Assembly: GCF_900103455.1 (NCBI RefSeq)
Contig: NZ_FNHI01000002.1
Coordinates: forward strand, 491,842-555,841
From: Streptomyces wuyuanensis
GTDB lineage: Bacteria > Actinomycetota > Actinomycetes > Streptomycetales > Streptomycetaceae
DNA: 64,000 nucleotides
Direction: 5' to 3'
Shown: piece after piece, positions 1 through 9,905 of the stretch
Layout: the number at the start of each line of letters is the position of its first letter
Numbering within the stretch: position 1 is the stretch's first letter
The notes under the pieces: generated by a model
The model's database searches: none
What the model was told of the DNA's origin: nothing
What the model saw: the letters and a program-made list of their open reading frames with translations, nothing else
Position numbers and translations under genes: made by a program

Positions 1-2199
1 GCCGCGCCCTCGAAGGACACGGTCGGTGGCCCGGACGCCTACTGGCAGTCGTTCGAGTTCGATGCTGCGGGCAACCGCACGAAGCTCATCGAGCACGACA
101 CGACTGGTGACACGACCAAGGACGTCACCCGCACCTACACCTACGGCAAGGCAGGTGTCGGCGGTCCGAGCGCTCTGGCTGAGGTCAAGTCGGTCGGCCC
201 CGAGGGCGAGCGGCTGAACACGTTTGCCTACGACCAGGCGGGCAACACAACCGGGCGTCAGAACGGCGGCACCACTCAGACCCTGGAGTGGGACGCCGAG
301 GGAGAGCTGCGGAAGGTCACCGAGCCGGTGGAGGGCGGCGGTACCAAGACCACCTCCTACCTCTACGACGCCGGTGGTGAGCGTCTGATCCGTGTCGGTC
401 CGGACGGCAGCAAAACGCTGTACCTGGGTGACGCCGAGCTGACGATCAGCGCCGATCTGACGAAGAAGACCGCTGAGCGGTTCTACGGCCACCCCGACGG
501 CGTGATCACTGTCCGAGCGACTGGTGGTGTGCGACAGGTGCTGCTGTCCGACCAGAACGGCTCCTCCCACACTGCCGTCGACATGGTCGCCGCCGACATG
601 GCCGTGACCCGGCGGAAGCTGATGCCGTTCGGTGAAGAGCGCGGTGGAGCGCCGGCAGCCTGGCCCGGCCAGCGTGGTTTCGTCGGTGGCACGGTGGACA
701 AGGACACGGGACTGACGACGCTCGGCGCCCGTGAGTACGACCCCACCACCGGGAGGTTCATCTCGGTCGACCCTCTGGTCGACTACACGCAGCCCGCGAC
801 GATGAACCCGTACGCCTACAGCAACAACGCGCCGGTCACGTTCTCCGACCCTGACGGGCAGTTTTTCCCGATCCTGATCGGTATCGCGGCCCGTATCGCC
901 ATTCAGGCGGCCATTCGTGCTGCGGCCCGCCGCGCGGCGATCATCGCGGCCCGCAAGGCGGCTCAGGCGGCGGCGCGTCGTGCCGCGGCCCTGGCCCGCA
1001 AGCGTGCCATCGAGGCGGCCAAGCGTGCTGCCGCGAAGGCGCGTCGCGAGGCGGCCCGGAAGGCAGCTGCGGCCAAGCGCGCCGCGGCCAAGCGTGCCGC
1101 TGCTCGCGCGGCGGCCAAGCGTGCCGCGGCCAAGCGTGCCGCGGCACAGGCTCGGGCAAAGGCTGCTCGTGCGGCCGCCAGGCGAGCCGCTGCTCGGCGT
1201 GCAGCCGCGCGCAAGGCCGCGTCCCGCCCGAAGCCGAGGCCGAAGCCACGCAGCGCTCCGAAGCCGAAGCCGAAGCCCTCGGTCGTCAAGAAGGTGGTCA
1301 AGCAGGCCCGCAAGGAGGTACAGGAGCAGGTCCAGGAGGAGGTGCAGGCCACCGCGTGCAAGGTGGGAGGCGGAAACAGCTTCGTGCCTGGCACTCTCGT
1401 CCTGATGGCTGACGGGTCCAAGAAGCCCATCGACAAGGTGAGAACTGGCGACAAGGTGCTCGCGACGGACCCCAGGACCGGCGAGACACGGAGCAAGACG
1501 GTCTCGGCGACTATCGTCGGCAAGGGCCCCAAGAAGCTGGTCGACATCAGCTTCAGGTTCCACGGCGGCAAGGCCGGTGAGGCTGGAACGGTCGTGAAGC
1601 TCACCGCCACGGACAACCACCCGCTCTGGGTGCCCGCAATGCAGGACTGGGTCGACGCGGGCAAGCTCCGCGGCGGCCAATGGCTGCAGTCGCCCACCGG
1701 AGAGTGGATCCGGGTGGAGTCGGTCCAGAAGCGCACCGAGCGCGCCACGGTCCGCAATCTGACCGTGAACGACATCCACACGTTCTACGTGATCGCTGGC
1801 ATCAAGCCGGTCCTCACGCACAACTGCGACGGCGAGATCCACTGGGTCAAGGAGAACGCCAGCATGAGCAGCGCGGCCCGGAAGTACGACGACGGTGCTG
1901 TAGGCTCCAGGACCGGCTATGCGCCCGCACTCCAGTACTACAAGGAGAACGGGAAGAGTCTCTCCCAGGTCAAGTTCGACGGCTTTGACGCTCAGAACGG
2001 TGTGCTCGTCGACCGCAAGCTCAGCATCAAGTTCTTCAACAAGACGTGGCGTCAAGCCCTGAACCAGTCGCTGGCACTGGAGCAGAACGGTTATACAGGG
2101 CGGTGGGAGGTCCCCACCGCAGCCGAGGCCAGACGAGCGCGGAGAATGCTCGGGGCGCTGCTGATTACAAACATCAAGGTAAGGGTGGTTCCCAAGTGA
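1..2199 (+). CDS. RHS-repeat polymorphic toxin, C-terminal part with HINT domain and REase-like toxin tip (5' truncated by window)
   Basis: The reading frame is open from base 1, so the gene starts outside the window. YD-type RHS repeats fill about nt 1-750, and the RHS core ends with the signature RFISVDPL (nt 754-777). Next comes an Ala/Arg/Lys-rich stretch (about nt 880-1260) and a Pro-Lys segment. A HINT self-cleaving domain follows from Cys at nt 1357, with the VLMADG motif, TDNHPLWVP, and a terminal His-Asn-Cys at nt 1819-1827. Cleavage there would release about 124 residues (nt 1825-2196). These carry FDGFD and VLVDRK, as in restriction-endonuclease-fold toxins (Tox-REase-5-like; the D-x-K may be catalytic). 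Known role of the family: contact-dependent or secreted killing of competitors. The exact toxin class is inferred. Confidence 0.88.
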   Translation, partial: AAPSKDTVGGPDAYWQSFEFDAAGNRTKLIEHDTTGDTTKDVTRTYTYGKAGVGGPSALAEVKSVGPEGERLNTFAYDQAGNTTGRQNGGTTQTLEWDAEGELRKVTEPVEGGGTKTTSYLYDAGGERLIRVGPDGSKTLYLGDAELTISADLTKKTAERFYGHPDGVITVRATGGVRQVLLSDQNGSSHTAVDMVAADMAVTRRKLMPFGEERGGAPAAWPGQRGFVGGTVDKDTGLTTLGAREYDPTTGRFISVDPLVDYTQPATMNPYAYSNNAPVTFSDPDGQFFPILIGIAARIAIQAAIRAAARRAAIIAARKAAQAAARRAAALARKRAIEAAKRAAAKARREAARKAAAAKRAAAKRAAARAAAKRAAAKRAAAQARAKAARAAARRAAARRAAARKAASRPKPRPKPRSAPKPKPKPSVVKKVVKQARKEVQEQVQEEVQATACKVGGGNSFVPGTLVLMADGSKKPIDKVRTGDKVLATDPRTGETRSKTVSATIVGKGPKKLVDISFRFHGGKAGEAGTVVKLTATDNHPLWVPAMQDWVDAGKLRGGQWLQSPTGEWIRVESVQKRTERATVRNLTVNDIHTFYVIAGIKPVLTHNCDGEIHWVKENASMSSAARKYDDGAVGSRTGYAPALQYYKENGKSLSQVKFDGFDAQNGVLVDRKLSIKFFNKTWRQALNQSLALEQNGYTGRWEVPTAAEARRARRMLGALLITNIKVRVVPK

Positions 2200-2465
2200 T
2201 GGAACTCAACAGAGTCCTGGCCAGGGCATTCGCGAGTATCGTTGTCTCGATCGACCTCTCTGATGACGATGCCATCGACCCTGACGTCGCGACGGACATT
2301 CTGGAGCCTGCCAGCGCGTTGCTCGACGACCTGAGCGAGCAGGACCGCCGGGCCTTTGCGGACATGCTGGTCGAGCTGGCCGAGCTGGAGGAGAACCCCG
2401 AGCGGCGTCAGGCGATGGCGGATCTTCCCGACGTTCTCGGTCTCCTCGACGAGGAAGAGGACTGA
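2199..2465 (+). CDS. Small acidic protein, candidate cognate immunity protein
   Basis: This 88-residue protein starts at an ATG that overlaps the toxin stop codon (TGATG), with a purine-rich GGTAAGGGTGG upstream. It is strongly acidic and ends LLDEEED; Asp and Glu dominate from residue 18 onward. I recognise no domain. Position directly behind the toxin tip and translational coupling are the classic placement of an immunity gene in RHS loci, and an acidic inhibitor would suit a nucleic-acid-cutting toxin. The function is inferred from context alone. Confidence 0.7.
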   Translation: MELNRVLARAFASIVVSIDLSDDDAIDPDVATDILEPASALLDDLSEQDRRAFADMLVELAELEENPERRQAMADLPDVLGLLDEEED

Positions 2466-2499
2466 CGGCCGCGTACGCGTGAGCGCGACCAGTGGATGA

Positions 2500-2531
2500 A
2501 GGGCCCGGCCTCACGCGTGAGGCCGGGCCCT
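2500..2531 (+). terminator. Perfect palindromic terminator after toxin-immunity pair
   Basis: Bases 2501-2530 read the same on both strands (arms GGGCCCGGCCTCACG and its complement), with one further A-T pair outside. It lies 35 nt after the candidate immunity stop codon and probably ends the toxin operon. Confidence 0.75.
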
Positions 2532-2550
2532 GCCACATGAACATCAACCC

Positions 2551-2700
2551 GGGCAGGCGATCGCCGAGACCCCGTTATTCCTGTCCGACGAGCTCGTCCG
2601 GATCGGCTACGGTGACGGTTTCGACGAGCCCGACGCAACGGGGCACACTGTCGAGAAGCCGGTCGATGTGTTCAACGGTCTGCTTCCTGACGATTCTTAG
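2551..2700 (+). pseudogene. Remnant of a protein-coding gene (possible decayed immunity gene)
   Basis: One frame encodes about 49 residues that look like true protein (contains LSDELVRIGYGDGFDEPDA and ends FNGLLPDDS) up to TAG at 2698-2700. No start codon lies in frame after the preceding terminator, and the piece holds a TTA leucine codon, which is rare in Streptomyces. I read it as the 3' tail of a gene truncated by recombination, a common event downstream of RHS toxins. It could instead be chance coding potential. Confidence 0.4.
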
Positions 2701-2774
2701 GACGAGTAGTCGCGTCATACGGCGAAGGGGCCGGCCCCCACATGGTGGTGGAGACCGGCTCGCTTGGAGTGAAC

Positions 2775-3356
2775 ATGTCGCTAGACATCCTCGTGCGTCG
2801 CTTCCCGGAGACGGGAGCGGTCGAGCCCGCTGAGCGCGAGCACCATGTGCCCGCGCCGCTCGCCGCGGTGTTCGGGCGGATGGCCGGCCGGACGCTCGCC
2901 GAAGGCTTTCTGCGGTTGCACACGCCCGCCTCCGCGCATGAGTCGTACGCGCTGTGCGCCCGGCTGATCGGAGGGCTGGAAGGGCGCTTCTTCCCCTTCG
3001 CCTTCGACTGGAGCGGGCGTGAGCTGTTGTTCGACGTCCGTGATCCCGAGGCGCGGCCCCGGTACGTGATCATGGTGGATCCGGAGGAGGGCGAGCACTA
3101 CACCACGGATCTGGGGCTCGACGACTTCTGGGTCGTGGTCGCCGACGAGGACGAGGACGCGCTCGCCTTCGACTACTTCGACGAGTGGCGGAAGGCCAAC
3201 CCCGGCGCGGGACCCGTCGGGTTCGACCAGGTCGTCGGGTACAAGGTGCCGCTGAGCCTCGGTGGGGCGGACGATGTGGCGAACCTGGAGCTCACCGGGC
3301 GCCAGGTGTACGTCGAGCTGTGCGCGCAGATCGCGCTGCAGCTGAGGGAGAGCTGA
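2775..3356 (+). CDS. Tdi1-like (DUF1851) immunity domain protein
   Basis: Encodes 193 residues. ATG at 2775 has GGAG five bases upstream; an upstream in-frame start at 2742 lacks a ribosome site. The C-terminal part (GFDQVVGYKVPLSLGG, then ENL-like ANLEL and a VYVELCAQIALQL helix) matches the pattern of the T6SS immunity protein Tdi1 C-terminal domain family. It is acidic in the middle (DEDEDALAFDYFDEW). Its place after an RHS toxin, its cognate immunity gene and a gene remnant suggests an extra or orphan immunity gene retained against related toxins. Function is family-based inference. Confidence 0.65.
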   Translation: MSLDILVRRFPETGAVEPAEREHHVPAPLAAVFGRMAGRTLAEGFLRLHTPASAHESYALCARLIGGLEGRFFPFAFDWSGRELLFDVRDPEARPRYVIMVDPEEGEHYTTDLGLDDFWVVVADEDEDALAFDYFDEWRKANPGAGPVGFDQVVGYKVPLSLGGADDVANLELTGRQVYVELCAQIALQLRES

Positions 3357-3457
3357 GCCGCAGCCGTCGAGCTGTGGGGCACCGCACGCCTCCGTCCTCT
3401 CCACAGCCCCGCAACCGTTCGTACGATGAGGGGCAACCCAAACAGACAGGAGCAACC

Positions 3458-3772
3458 ATGTTCGGCGGTGCGTTGAACGAGCTGTTCGCTCCTGGGCGGC
3501 GGCACACCGAGGAGGAGCGGCGGCGTCAGGAGCTCACGCTGGAGGAGGCCGGTGACGCCGATCCCGGGCGCGGGCCGATAGACCTCGGGAGTGGGGTCGT
3601 GCTCATCCGGGTCCCCGCGGCACGGGACGAGGCGCGTTCCGCCGAGGGGGAGCCGGAGGACGGCGACAAGAACGCCGAGGGCGCTGAGCACACCAAGGCT
3701 GCCGAGGATGGCAAGAACGCCGGGGATGGCAAGAACGCCGAAGCGGCCCGGGCCGCCGAGGGCGCTGAGTAG
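3458..3772 (+). CDS. DUF6191-type small hydrophilic protein
   Basis: Encodes 104 residues. ATG at 3458 follows ACAGGAGCA. The N-terminus (MFGGALNELFAPGRRHTEEE) and the segment GPIDLGSGVVLIR are the conserved part of a small Streptomyces family I remember as DUF6191. The last third is low-complexity Ala/Glu/Asp/Lys with repeats of KNAEGAE and DGKNAGDGKNAE. No function is known. It stands alone between the immunity gene and a bidirectional terminator. Confidence 0.65.
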   Translation: MFGGALNELFAPGRRHTEEERRRQELTLEEAGDADPGRGPIDLGSGVVLIRVPAARDEARSAEGEPEDGDKNAEGAEHTKAAEDGKNAGDGKNAEAARAAEGAE

Positions 3773-3825
3773 ACAGAACTGCTCGCGGTGGGCGCACTCG
3801 CCCCAGCGGCCCGTCGCCCACACGC

Positions 3826-3873
3826 CGGAGGGCCCGGCCCCTCGCGATCGCTCGCGTGGGGCCGGGCCCTCCG
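3826..3873. terminator. Bidirectional terminator between the DUF6191 gene and kgd
   Basis: Arms 3826-3841 (CGGAGGGCCCGGCCCC) and 3858-3873 pair perfectly over 16 bp with a 16-nt loop, between two convergent genes. Confidence 0.8.
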
Positions 3874-3894
3874 TCACGTACCGCCTCGGCGGCG

Positions 3895-6800
3895 TCAGGC
3901 CTCGTAGACCTCGTTGACCAGCTGCTGCTGCTCCGCCTGGTGCCGCTTCGCCGAGCCCACCGCCGGGGACGACGAGTGGGGGCGGGAGATGCGGCGCAGG
4001 CGCTCGCCGTGCGGGATGTCCGCGCCGACCGCCAGGTCCAGGTGGTCGATCAGGTTGAGCGCGATGAACGGCCAGGCACCCTGGTTCGCCGGCTCCTCCT
4101 GGACCCACAGGTACTTCTCGGTGTTCGGGAACTTGGCGATCTCGGCCTGCAGTTCCGCGCCCGGCAGCGGGTACAGACGCTCCAGGCGGATGATCGCCGT
4201 GTCCGTGGCACCGCGCTTCTGCCGCTCGGCCTCCAGGTCGTAGTAGACCTTGCCGGAGCAGAAGACGACCTTGCGGACGTCGGCGGCGTTCACCGAGTCG
4301 TCGCCGATGACCGGGCGGAAGCCGCCGGTGGTGAACTCCTCCACCTTGGACGCCGCTGCCTTCAGACGCAGCATCGACTTCGGGGTGAAGACGATGAGCG
4401 GCTTGTGGTGCGGGTTGTGGACCTGCCAGCGCAGCAGGTGGAAGTAGTTCGACGGCAGCGTCGGCATGGCGACCGTCATGTTGTTCTGCGCGCACAGCTG
4501 GAGGAAGCGCTCCGGGCGGGCGGACGAGTGGTCCGGGCCCTGGCCCTCGTAGCCGTGCGGCAGGAGCAGCGTGACGCCGGAGGTCTGGCCCCACTTCTGC
4601 TCGGCCGAGGAGATGAACTCGTCGACGACGGTCTGGGCGCCGTTGACGAAGTCGCCGAACTGGGCCTCCCACATGACCAGCGACTCCGGGCGGGCCAGCG
4701 AGTAGCCGTACTCGAAGCCCATCGCCGCGTACTCGCTGAGCAGCGAGTCGTAGACGTTGTAGCGGGCCTGGTCGTCGGACAGGTAGAGCAGCGGGGTGTA
4801 GTCCTCGTTGGTCTCCTGGTCCACCAGCACCGCGTGGCGCTGGCCGAAGGTGCCCCGGCGGGTGTCCTGGCCGGCGAGCCGGACCGGGGTGCCCTCCATC
4901 AGCAGCGAGCCGATGGCGAGGGTCTCGCCCATGCCCCAGTCGATCGTGCCGTCCTCGACCGAGGCCGCACGGCGCTGCAGCTGCGGCAGCAGTCGCGGGT
5001 GGACGGTGATGTTGTCGGGCACGTTGACCTGGGACTCGGCGATCCGCTTGACGACCTCCTGGGAGATCCCCGTGGTGACGGACACCGGGAACTCGGCCTG
5101 GGCGTCCGGGACATGGGCCGGGGCCGGGTGGCTGGTGGCCTCGCGGACCTCCGCGAAGACCTTCTCCAGCTGGCCCTGGAAGTCCTGCAGCGCCTGCTCG
5201 GCCTCCTCCAGCGTGATGTCGCCGCGACCGATGAGGGACTCGGTGTAGAGCTTGCGCACCGAGCGCTTCTTGTCGATCAGGTTCACCATCTGCGGGTTGG
5301 TGAACTGCGGGTTGTCGCCCTCGTTGTGACCGCGGCGGCGGTAGCAGATGAGGTCGATCACGACGTCCTTGTTGAACGTCTGGCGGAACTCGAAGGCCAG
5401 CCGCGCCACACGGACGCACGCCTCCGGGTCGTCGCCGTTCACGTGGAAGATCGGCGCCTCGATCATGCGGGCCACGTCGGTCGCGTACATCGACGAACGC
5501 GACGACTCCGGGGCGGCGGTGAAGCCGACCTGGTTGTTGATGACGATGTGGACCGTGCCGCCGGTGCGGTAGCCGCGCAGCTGCGACATGTTCAGGGTCT
5601 CGGCGACGACACCCTGGCCCGCGAAGGCCGCGTCGCCGTGCAGGGCGACAGGCAGGACGGTGAAGTCCGTGCCGCCCTTGTTGATGATGTCCTGCTTGGC
5701 GCGGACGACGCCCTCGAGGACCGGGTCGACGGCCTCCAGGTGCGACGGGTTGGCGACCAGCGAGACCTTGATCTGCTCGCCGTCGAGGCCCGTGAAGGTG
5801 CCCTCGGCGCCCAGGTGGTACTTCACGTCGCCGGAGCCGTGCATCGACTTCGGGTCGAGGTTGCCCTCGAACTCGCGGAAGATCTGCGCGTACGACTTGC
5901 CGACGATGTTCGCCAGGACGTTCAGCCGGCCGCGGTGGGCCATGCCGATGACGACCTCGTCGAGGCGGGACTCGGCCGCCGAGTCGATGACCGCGTCGAG
6001 CAGCGGGATGACGGACTCGCCGCCCTCCAGCGAGAAGCGCTTCTGGCCGACGTACTTGGTCTGCAGGAAGGTCTCGAAGGCCTCCGCCGCGTTCAGCCGG
6101 CGCAGGATGCGCAGCTGCTCCTCGCGCTCCGGCTTGGCGTGCGGGCGCTCCACCCGGTCCTGGATCCACTTGCGCTGCTTCGGGTCCTGGATGTGCATGA
6201 ACTCGATGCCGGTGGTGCGGCAGTACGAGTCGCGCAGGACGCCGAGGATGTCGCGCAGCTTCATCATCGACTTGCCGCCGAAGCCGCCGACCGCGAACTC
6301 GCGCTCCAGGTCCCACAGGGTGAGCCCGTGCTCGGTGATGTCCAGGTCGGGGTGCTTGCGCTGGCGGTACTCCAGCGGGTCCGTGTCGGCCATGACGTGG
6401 CCGCGGACCCGGTAGGAGTGGATCAGCTCGAAGACCCGGGCGGCCTTCGTGACGTCGTCGTCGTGCGAGGCGTCGATGTCCTTGAGCCAGCGGACCGGCT
6501 CGTAGGGGATGCGCAGCGCCTCGAAGAGGTCGTCGTAGAAGCCGTCCTCGCCGAGGAGGAGGTTGGCGACGATCCGCAGGAACTCGCCGGACGCGGCACC
6601 CTGGATGACCCGGTGGTCGTACGTCGAGGTCAGGGTCATGACCTTGGAGACGCCCAGCTTGTTCAGGGTGTCCTGGGAAGTGCCCTGGAACTCGGCCGGG
6701 TAGTCCATCGAGCCGACGCCCATGATGACCGACTGCCCGGGCATCAGCCGCGGCACGGAGTGGACGGTGCCGAGGCCGCCGGGGTTGGTCAGGGAGACGG

Positions 6801-7725
6801 TGACGCCGGTGAAGTCGTCCATCGTCAGCTTGTTGCTGCGGGCGCGGCGGACGATGTCCTCGTAGGCCTGCCAGAACTCGAAGAAGTTCATCGTCTCGGC
6901 CTTCTTGATGGCCGCGACGACGAGCTGCCGGTCGCCGTTCGGCTTCACCAGGTCGATGGCGAGGCCGAGGTTCACGTGCGGGGGCTTGACCAGGACCGGC
7001 TTGCCGTCCTTCTCGCCGTACGACCAGTTCATCGACGGCATGGACTTGATCGCCTGCACCATCGCGTACCCGATGATGTGCGTGAAGGAGATCTTCCCGC
7101 CCCGGGCGCGCTTCAGGTGGTTGTTGATGACGATCCGGTTGTCGAAGAGCAGCTTCACCGGGACCGCGCGGACGGACGTCGCCGTCGGCAGCTCCAGCGA
7201 GGCGTTCATGTTCTTCGCGACCGCGGCGGAGGGACCGCGCAGCGGCAGCATCTCCGGGCCCTCGGGCGCCTCGGCGGCCGGAGCGGCCTTGGCGGCGGGC
7301 TTGGCCGGAGCGGCGGCTGCGGGCTTCGCCTGGGCTGCGGGCTTCGCCGGAGCCGGGGCCGGGGCGGCGGGCTGCGCGGGGGCCGCCGGAGCCGGGGCCT
7401 GCGCGGCGGGAGCCTGCGCGGCGGGGGCCGTGGGCGCCGGAGCCTGTGCGGTGCCCGGCGTCTGATCGGCCGCTGCGGCCGGCTGCGCCGGCGCGGCCTC
7501 GGTGGTGGCCCCGCCGCCCGGCTTGTAGTCGGCGAAGAAGTCCCACCAGGCGCGATCGACCGAATTCGGGTCCTGGAGGTACTGCTGGTAGATCTCGTCG
7601 ACGAGCCACTCATTGGCCCCGAACGCGGCGGCGGGGTTCTTCCCCTGCCCGTCGGGGTCGGTCGAAGTACTCGAGTTACTGGGGGACTGAGACGACACGG
7701 CGGCAACCGCCCTCTTCCGCTTCAC
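3895..7725 (-). CDS. kgd: Multifunctional 2-oxoglutarate decarboxylase / dehydrogenase E1-E2
   Basis: Encodes 1276 residues, the usual length of the actinobacterial KGD protein, which feeds 2-oxoglutarate through the TCA cycle using thiamine diphosphate. Domains in order: a short N-terminal E1 segment ([24 protein letters not shown]), a long Ala/Pro linker (about residues 75-155), an E2-type succinyltransferase domain with the DHRVIQG active-site motif, then the E1 dehydrogenase with [19 protein letters not shown] and the pyrimidine-binding transketolase part ([20 protein letters not shown]). The protein lacks a lipoyl domain, as is normal for this family. It is transcribed alone; a 265-nt leader separates it from the sensor kinase gene upstream. 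Confidence 0.96.
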   Translation of the reverse strand: MKRKRAVAAVSSQSPSNSSTSTDPDGQGKNPAAAFGANEWLVDEIYQQYLQDPNSVDRAWWDFFADYKPGGGATTEAAPAQPAAAADQTPGTAQAPAPTAPAAQAPAAQAPAPAAPAQPAAPAPAPAKPAAQAKPAAAAPAKPAAKAAPAAEAPEGPEMLPLRGPSAAVAKNMNASLELPTATSVRAVPVKLLFDNRIVINNHLKRARGGKISFTHIIGYAMVQAIKSMPSMNWSYGEKDGKPVLVKPPHVNLGLAIDLVKPNGDRQLVVAAIKKAETMNFFEFWQAYEDIVRRARSNKLTMDDFTGVTVSLTNPGGLGTVHSVPRLMPGQSVIMGVGSMDYPAEFQGTSQDTLNKLGVSKVMTLTSTYDHRVIQGAASGEFLRIVANLLLGEDGFYDDLFEALRIPYEPVRWLKDIDASHDDDVTKAARVFELIHSYRVRGHVMADTDPLEYRQRKHPDLDITEHGLTLWDLEREFAVGGFGGKSMMKLRDILGVLRDSYCRTTGIEFMHIQDPKQRKWIQDRVERPHAKPEREEQLRILRRLNAAEAFETFLQTKYVGQKRFSLEGGESVIPLLDAVIDSAAESRLDEVVIGMAHRGRLNVLANIVGKSYAQIFREFEGNLDPKSMHGSGDVKYHLGAEGTFTGLDGEQIKVSLVANPSHLEAVDPVLEGVVRAKQDIINKGGTDFTVLPVALHGDAAFAGQGVVAETLNMSQLRGYRTGGTVHIVINNQVGFTAAPESSRSSMYATDVARMIEAPIFHVNGDDPEACVRVARLAFEFRQTFNKDVVIDLICYRRRGHNEGDNPQFTNPQMVNLIDKKRSVRKLYTESLIGRGDITLEEAEQALQDFQGQLEKVFAEVREATSHPAPAHVPDAQAEFPVSVTTGISQEVVKRIAESQVNVPDNITVHPRLLPQLQRRAASVEDGTIDWGMGETLAIGSLLMEGTPVRLAGQDTRRGTFGQRHAVLVDQETNEDYTPLLYLSDDQARYNVYDSLLSEYAAMGFEYGYSLARPESLVMWEAQFGDFVNGAQTVVDEFISSAEQKWGQTSGVTLLLPHGYEGQGPDHSSARPERFLQLCAQNNMTVAMPTLPSNYFHLLRWQVHNPHHKPLIVFTPKSMLRLKAAASKVEEFTTGGFRPVIGDDSVNAADVRKVVFCSGKVYYDLEAERQKRGATDTAIIRLERLYPLPGAELQAEIAKFPNTEKYLWVQEEPANQGAWPFIALNLIDHLDLAVGADIPHGERLRRISRPHSSSPAVGSAKRHQAEQQQLVNEVYEA

Positions 7726-7990
7726 AAGGTGATGGACAGCGGAAATAAAGGCTACGCCTACGCGGCGGGGAGGTGCAGGCCGGGCGTGGTCATCGTCGCC
7801 TAAGTCACACCTGACAGCCGGTTTCGACGTAGGAAATGGCGGGAAACAAACGCGGTTTCCCTACGGACTGGGTACGGCGGAACGTGGCTGCGGCCCCGCG
7901 GGCCGCAGCCCTGTCCTGCTCCCCGGACGTATGGACGCAGGACGCGCCGGTCCGGTTCGCCACGGGCTTCGCTCCTCTTCGAACCCTACG

Positions 7991-9082
7991 TCAACCGCGC
8001 GACGAGGGGATTCCCGGAAGAGTGACGCGGATGCAGCAGCCGCGCGTCGATTCGGCCACGCCTATGCGGCCGCCGTGCAACTCCACCGCCCAGCGCGCGA
8101 TGGCCAGGCCCAGGCCCGTGCCCCCGTCGCTGCCCGAGCTGTGCTTCGACGGGGCGCTGCCCCGGTTGAACCGCTCGAAGACCTTGTGCCACTCCGACTC
8201 GGGGATCCCGGGACCTTCGTCCTGAACTTCGAGGTCCAAGGACTCGTCCTGGGCGCCCCGGCGGGCACGAACCGTGACCCTGCCGTGCGGAGGGGAGTGC
8301 TTGACCGCGTTGTCGATGAGATTCGCCACGACCTGGTGCAGCCGCTCGGCGTCCGCGTGCGCGGTCAGCTCGGGCGGCGACACGTCCAGGTGCAGATGGA
8401 CGTCCTTGCGGGTGTGGCTGCCGGAACCGGAGGACAGCCTGCGCTGCCCGGCGGCCAGGTTCGCCTCCTTCAGCACCCCGGACAGGTACGGCCAGACCTC
8501 GAAGCGCCGGGCCTTCAGTGTGACGACGCCGTTGTCCAGCCGGGAGAGGTCGAGCAGCGTCTCGACCAGCCGGGACAGCCGCTCCGTCTGCTTGAGGGCG
8601 GTGCGCATCGTCTCGGGGTCGGCGGCCGAGACGCCGTCCACGACGTTCTCCAGCACCGCGCGCAGCGCCGCGATGGGGGTGCGCAGCTCGTGCGAGACAT
8701 TGGCGACCAGCTCCTTGCGGTGCTGGTCCACGGCCTCCAGGTCGTCCGCCATGCGGTTGATCGTGGAGGCGAGGTCGCCGAGTTCGTCCCGCCGGCCGTC
8801 GCCGATCACCCTGCGCGTGAAGTCGCCGTGGGAGATCGACTTCGCGACGGTGGTCATCTCGTCCAGCGGGGCGGTCAGCCCGTGAGCCACGAACTGCGTG
8901 ATCAGCAGCGTGGTGATCATGGCGAAGACCGTGATGTAGCGCAGCTCGGCCCCGGTGCGGAAGGCGACCAGCGCCAGCCCGGTCGTGATCAGTACCGCCA
9001 CGACGACGAGGGCGCCGAGCTTGGTCTTGATCGAGATCTCCACCGCCCCCAGCCGGGTCCGGAACCGGCTCTGCCGGATCAT
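7991..9082 (-). CDS. Sensor histidine kinase of a two-component system
   Basis: Encodes 363 residues. ATG at 9082 overlaps the regulator's stop codon (ATGA). Two membrane segments near residues 22-43 and 50-66 leave almost no extracytoplasmic loop. A HAMP domain follows, then an HisKA domain with His131 (VSHELRTP), an N box (NLIDNAVKH), and a G box (DEGPGIPE, GGTGLGLAIARW). Known role: autophosphorylation and transfer to the partner regulator encoded just upstream. The small outer loop suggests it senses membrane or intracellular state, which is inference. Confidence 0.92.
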   Translation of the reverse strand: MIRQSRFRTRLGAVEISIKTKLGALVVVAVLITTGLALVAFRTGAELRYITVFAMITTLLITQFVAHGLTAPLDEMTTVAKSISHGDFTRRVIGDGRRDELGDLASTINRMADDLEAVDQHRKELVANVSHELRTPIAALRAVLENVVDGVSAADPETMRTALKQTERLSRLVETLLDLSRLDNGVVTLKARRFEVWPYLSGVLKEANLAAGQRRLSSGSGSHTRKDVHLHLDVSPPELTAHADAERLHQVVANLIDNAVKHSPPHGRVTVRARRGAQDESLDLEVQDEGPGIPESEWHKVFERFNRGSAPSKHSSGSDGGTGLGLAIARWAVELHGGRIGVAESTRGCCIRVTLPGIPSSRG

Positions 9083-9822
9083 GGCGCCGGGGTCTCCAGC
9101 GCGTACCCGACGCCGTGGACCGTACGGATCCGCTCTGCGCCGATCTTGCGGCGCAGCGCCTTGATGTGGCTGTCGACCGTGCGGGTGCCGGAGGCGTCCG
9201 CCCAGTCCCAGACCTCCGCGAGCAACTGCTCGCGGGAGAGGACCGCACGCGGGGTGTTCGCCAGGCAGACCAGCAGGTCGAACTCGGTCGGCGTGAGGTG
9301 CACGTCCTCGTTCCGGACGCGCACGCGGCGCTGGGCGTGGTCGATCTCCAGCTCGCCGAGGCGCATGATGCCGCTGCGCGGCGTCACGGCGGCCAGCGCG
9401 GCGCGCTCCACCCGGCGGAGCAGGACGTGCACCCGGGCGGCCAGTTCGCGCATGGAGAACGGCTTGGTCATGTAGTCGTCGGCACCCACGCCGAGCCCGA
9501 CCAGCATGTCGGTCTCGTCGTCGCGGGCGGTGAGCATCAGCACCGGCACGGGCCGCTGCGCCTGCACCCGGCGGCACACCTCGAGGCCGTCGAAGCCGGG
9601 CAGCATCACGTCGAGGACCATCAGGTCCGGCTGCCAGGCCTCCGCGGCGTCGACGGCCGCCGGGCCGTCGGTCGCGGTCTGGACCTGGAAGCCCTCGGCG
9701 CGCAGACGGGCGGAGATGGCGTCGACGATGGTGGTGTCGTCCTCGACGACCAGCACCCGGCGCTGGGCACTTCCGGTCGTGTGTGCCGCCGCGCCGTTGC
9801 TGCTGGTGTGTGTCTGCTCCAT
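9079..9822 (-). CDS. OmpR-family response regulator
   Basis: Encodes 247 residues. The receiver domain has the acidic pair EDD (residues 27-29) and phospho-acceptor Asp71 (VLDVMLPG). The C-terminal winged helix is of OmpR/PhoB type (LTPTEFDLLVCLANTPRAVLS, TVDSHIKALRRKIG). ATG at 9822 is chosen because the receiver begins soon after it; longer in-frame extensions look non-coding. The gene is translationally coupled to the kinase gene downstream. Confidence 0.92.
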   Translation of the reverse strand: MEQTHTSSNGAAAHTTGSAQRRVLVVEDDTTIVDAISARLRAEGFQVQTATDGPAAVDAAEAWQPDLMVLDVMLPGFDGLEVCRRVQAQRPVPVLMLTARDDETDMLVGLGVGADDYMTKPFSMRELAARVHVLLRRVERAALAAVTPRSGIMRLGELEIDHAQRRVRVRNEDVHLTPTEFDLLVCLANTPRAVLSREQLLAEVWDWADASGTRTVDSHIKALRRKIGAERIRTVHGVGYALETPAP

Positions 9823-9905
9823 CGCCCCGCCCCTGTCGCGCACTGCGAGCTGCGTGTAGATCGGTGTGTCAGGTAGGCAGCGTAAAGGCACCGACCAGGT
9901 CCCGG

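Noticed and set aside
880..1405. Several open frames on both strands across the basic linker of the RHS toxin
   Set aside because: They arise from GC-rich repeats; the RHS frame is continuous through them from RHS core to HINT domain.
2046..2198. Upstream extension of the candidate immunity gene from an in-frame ATG at 2046
   Set aside because: It would overlap the toxin tip out of frame with non-protein-like sequence; ATG 2199 is coupled to the toxin stop.
3173..7609. Very long minus- and plus-strand open frames overlapping kgd (1478 and 1315 codons)
   Set aside because: Compositional shadows of a high-GC gene; the kgd frame carries recognisable catalytic motifs while these are Arg/Gly/Ala-rich without domains.
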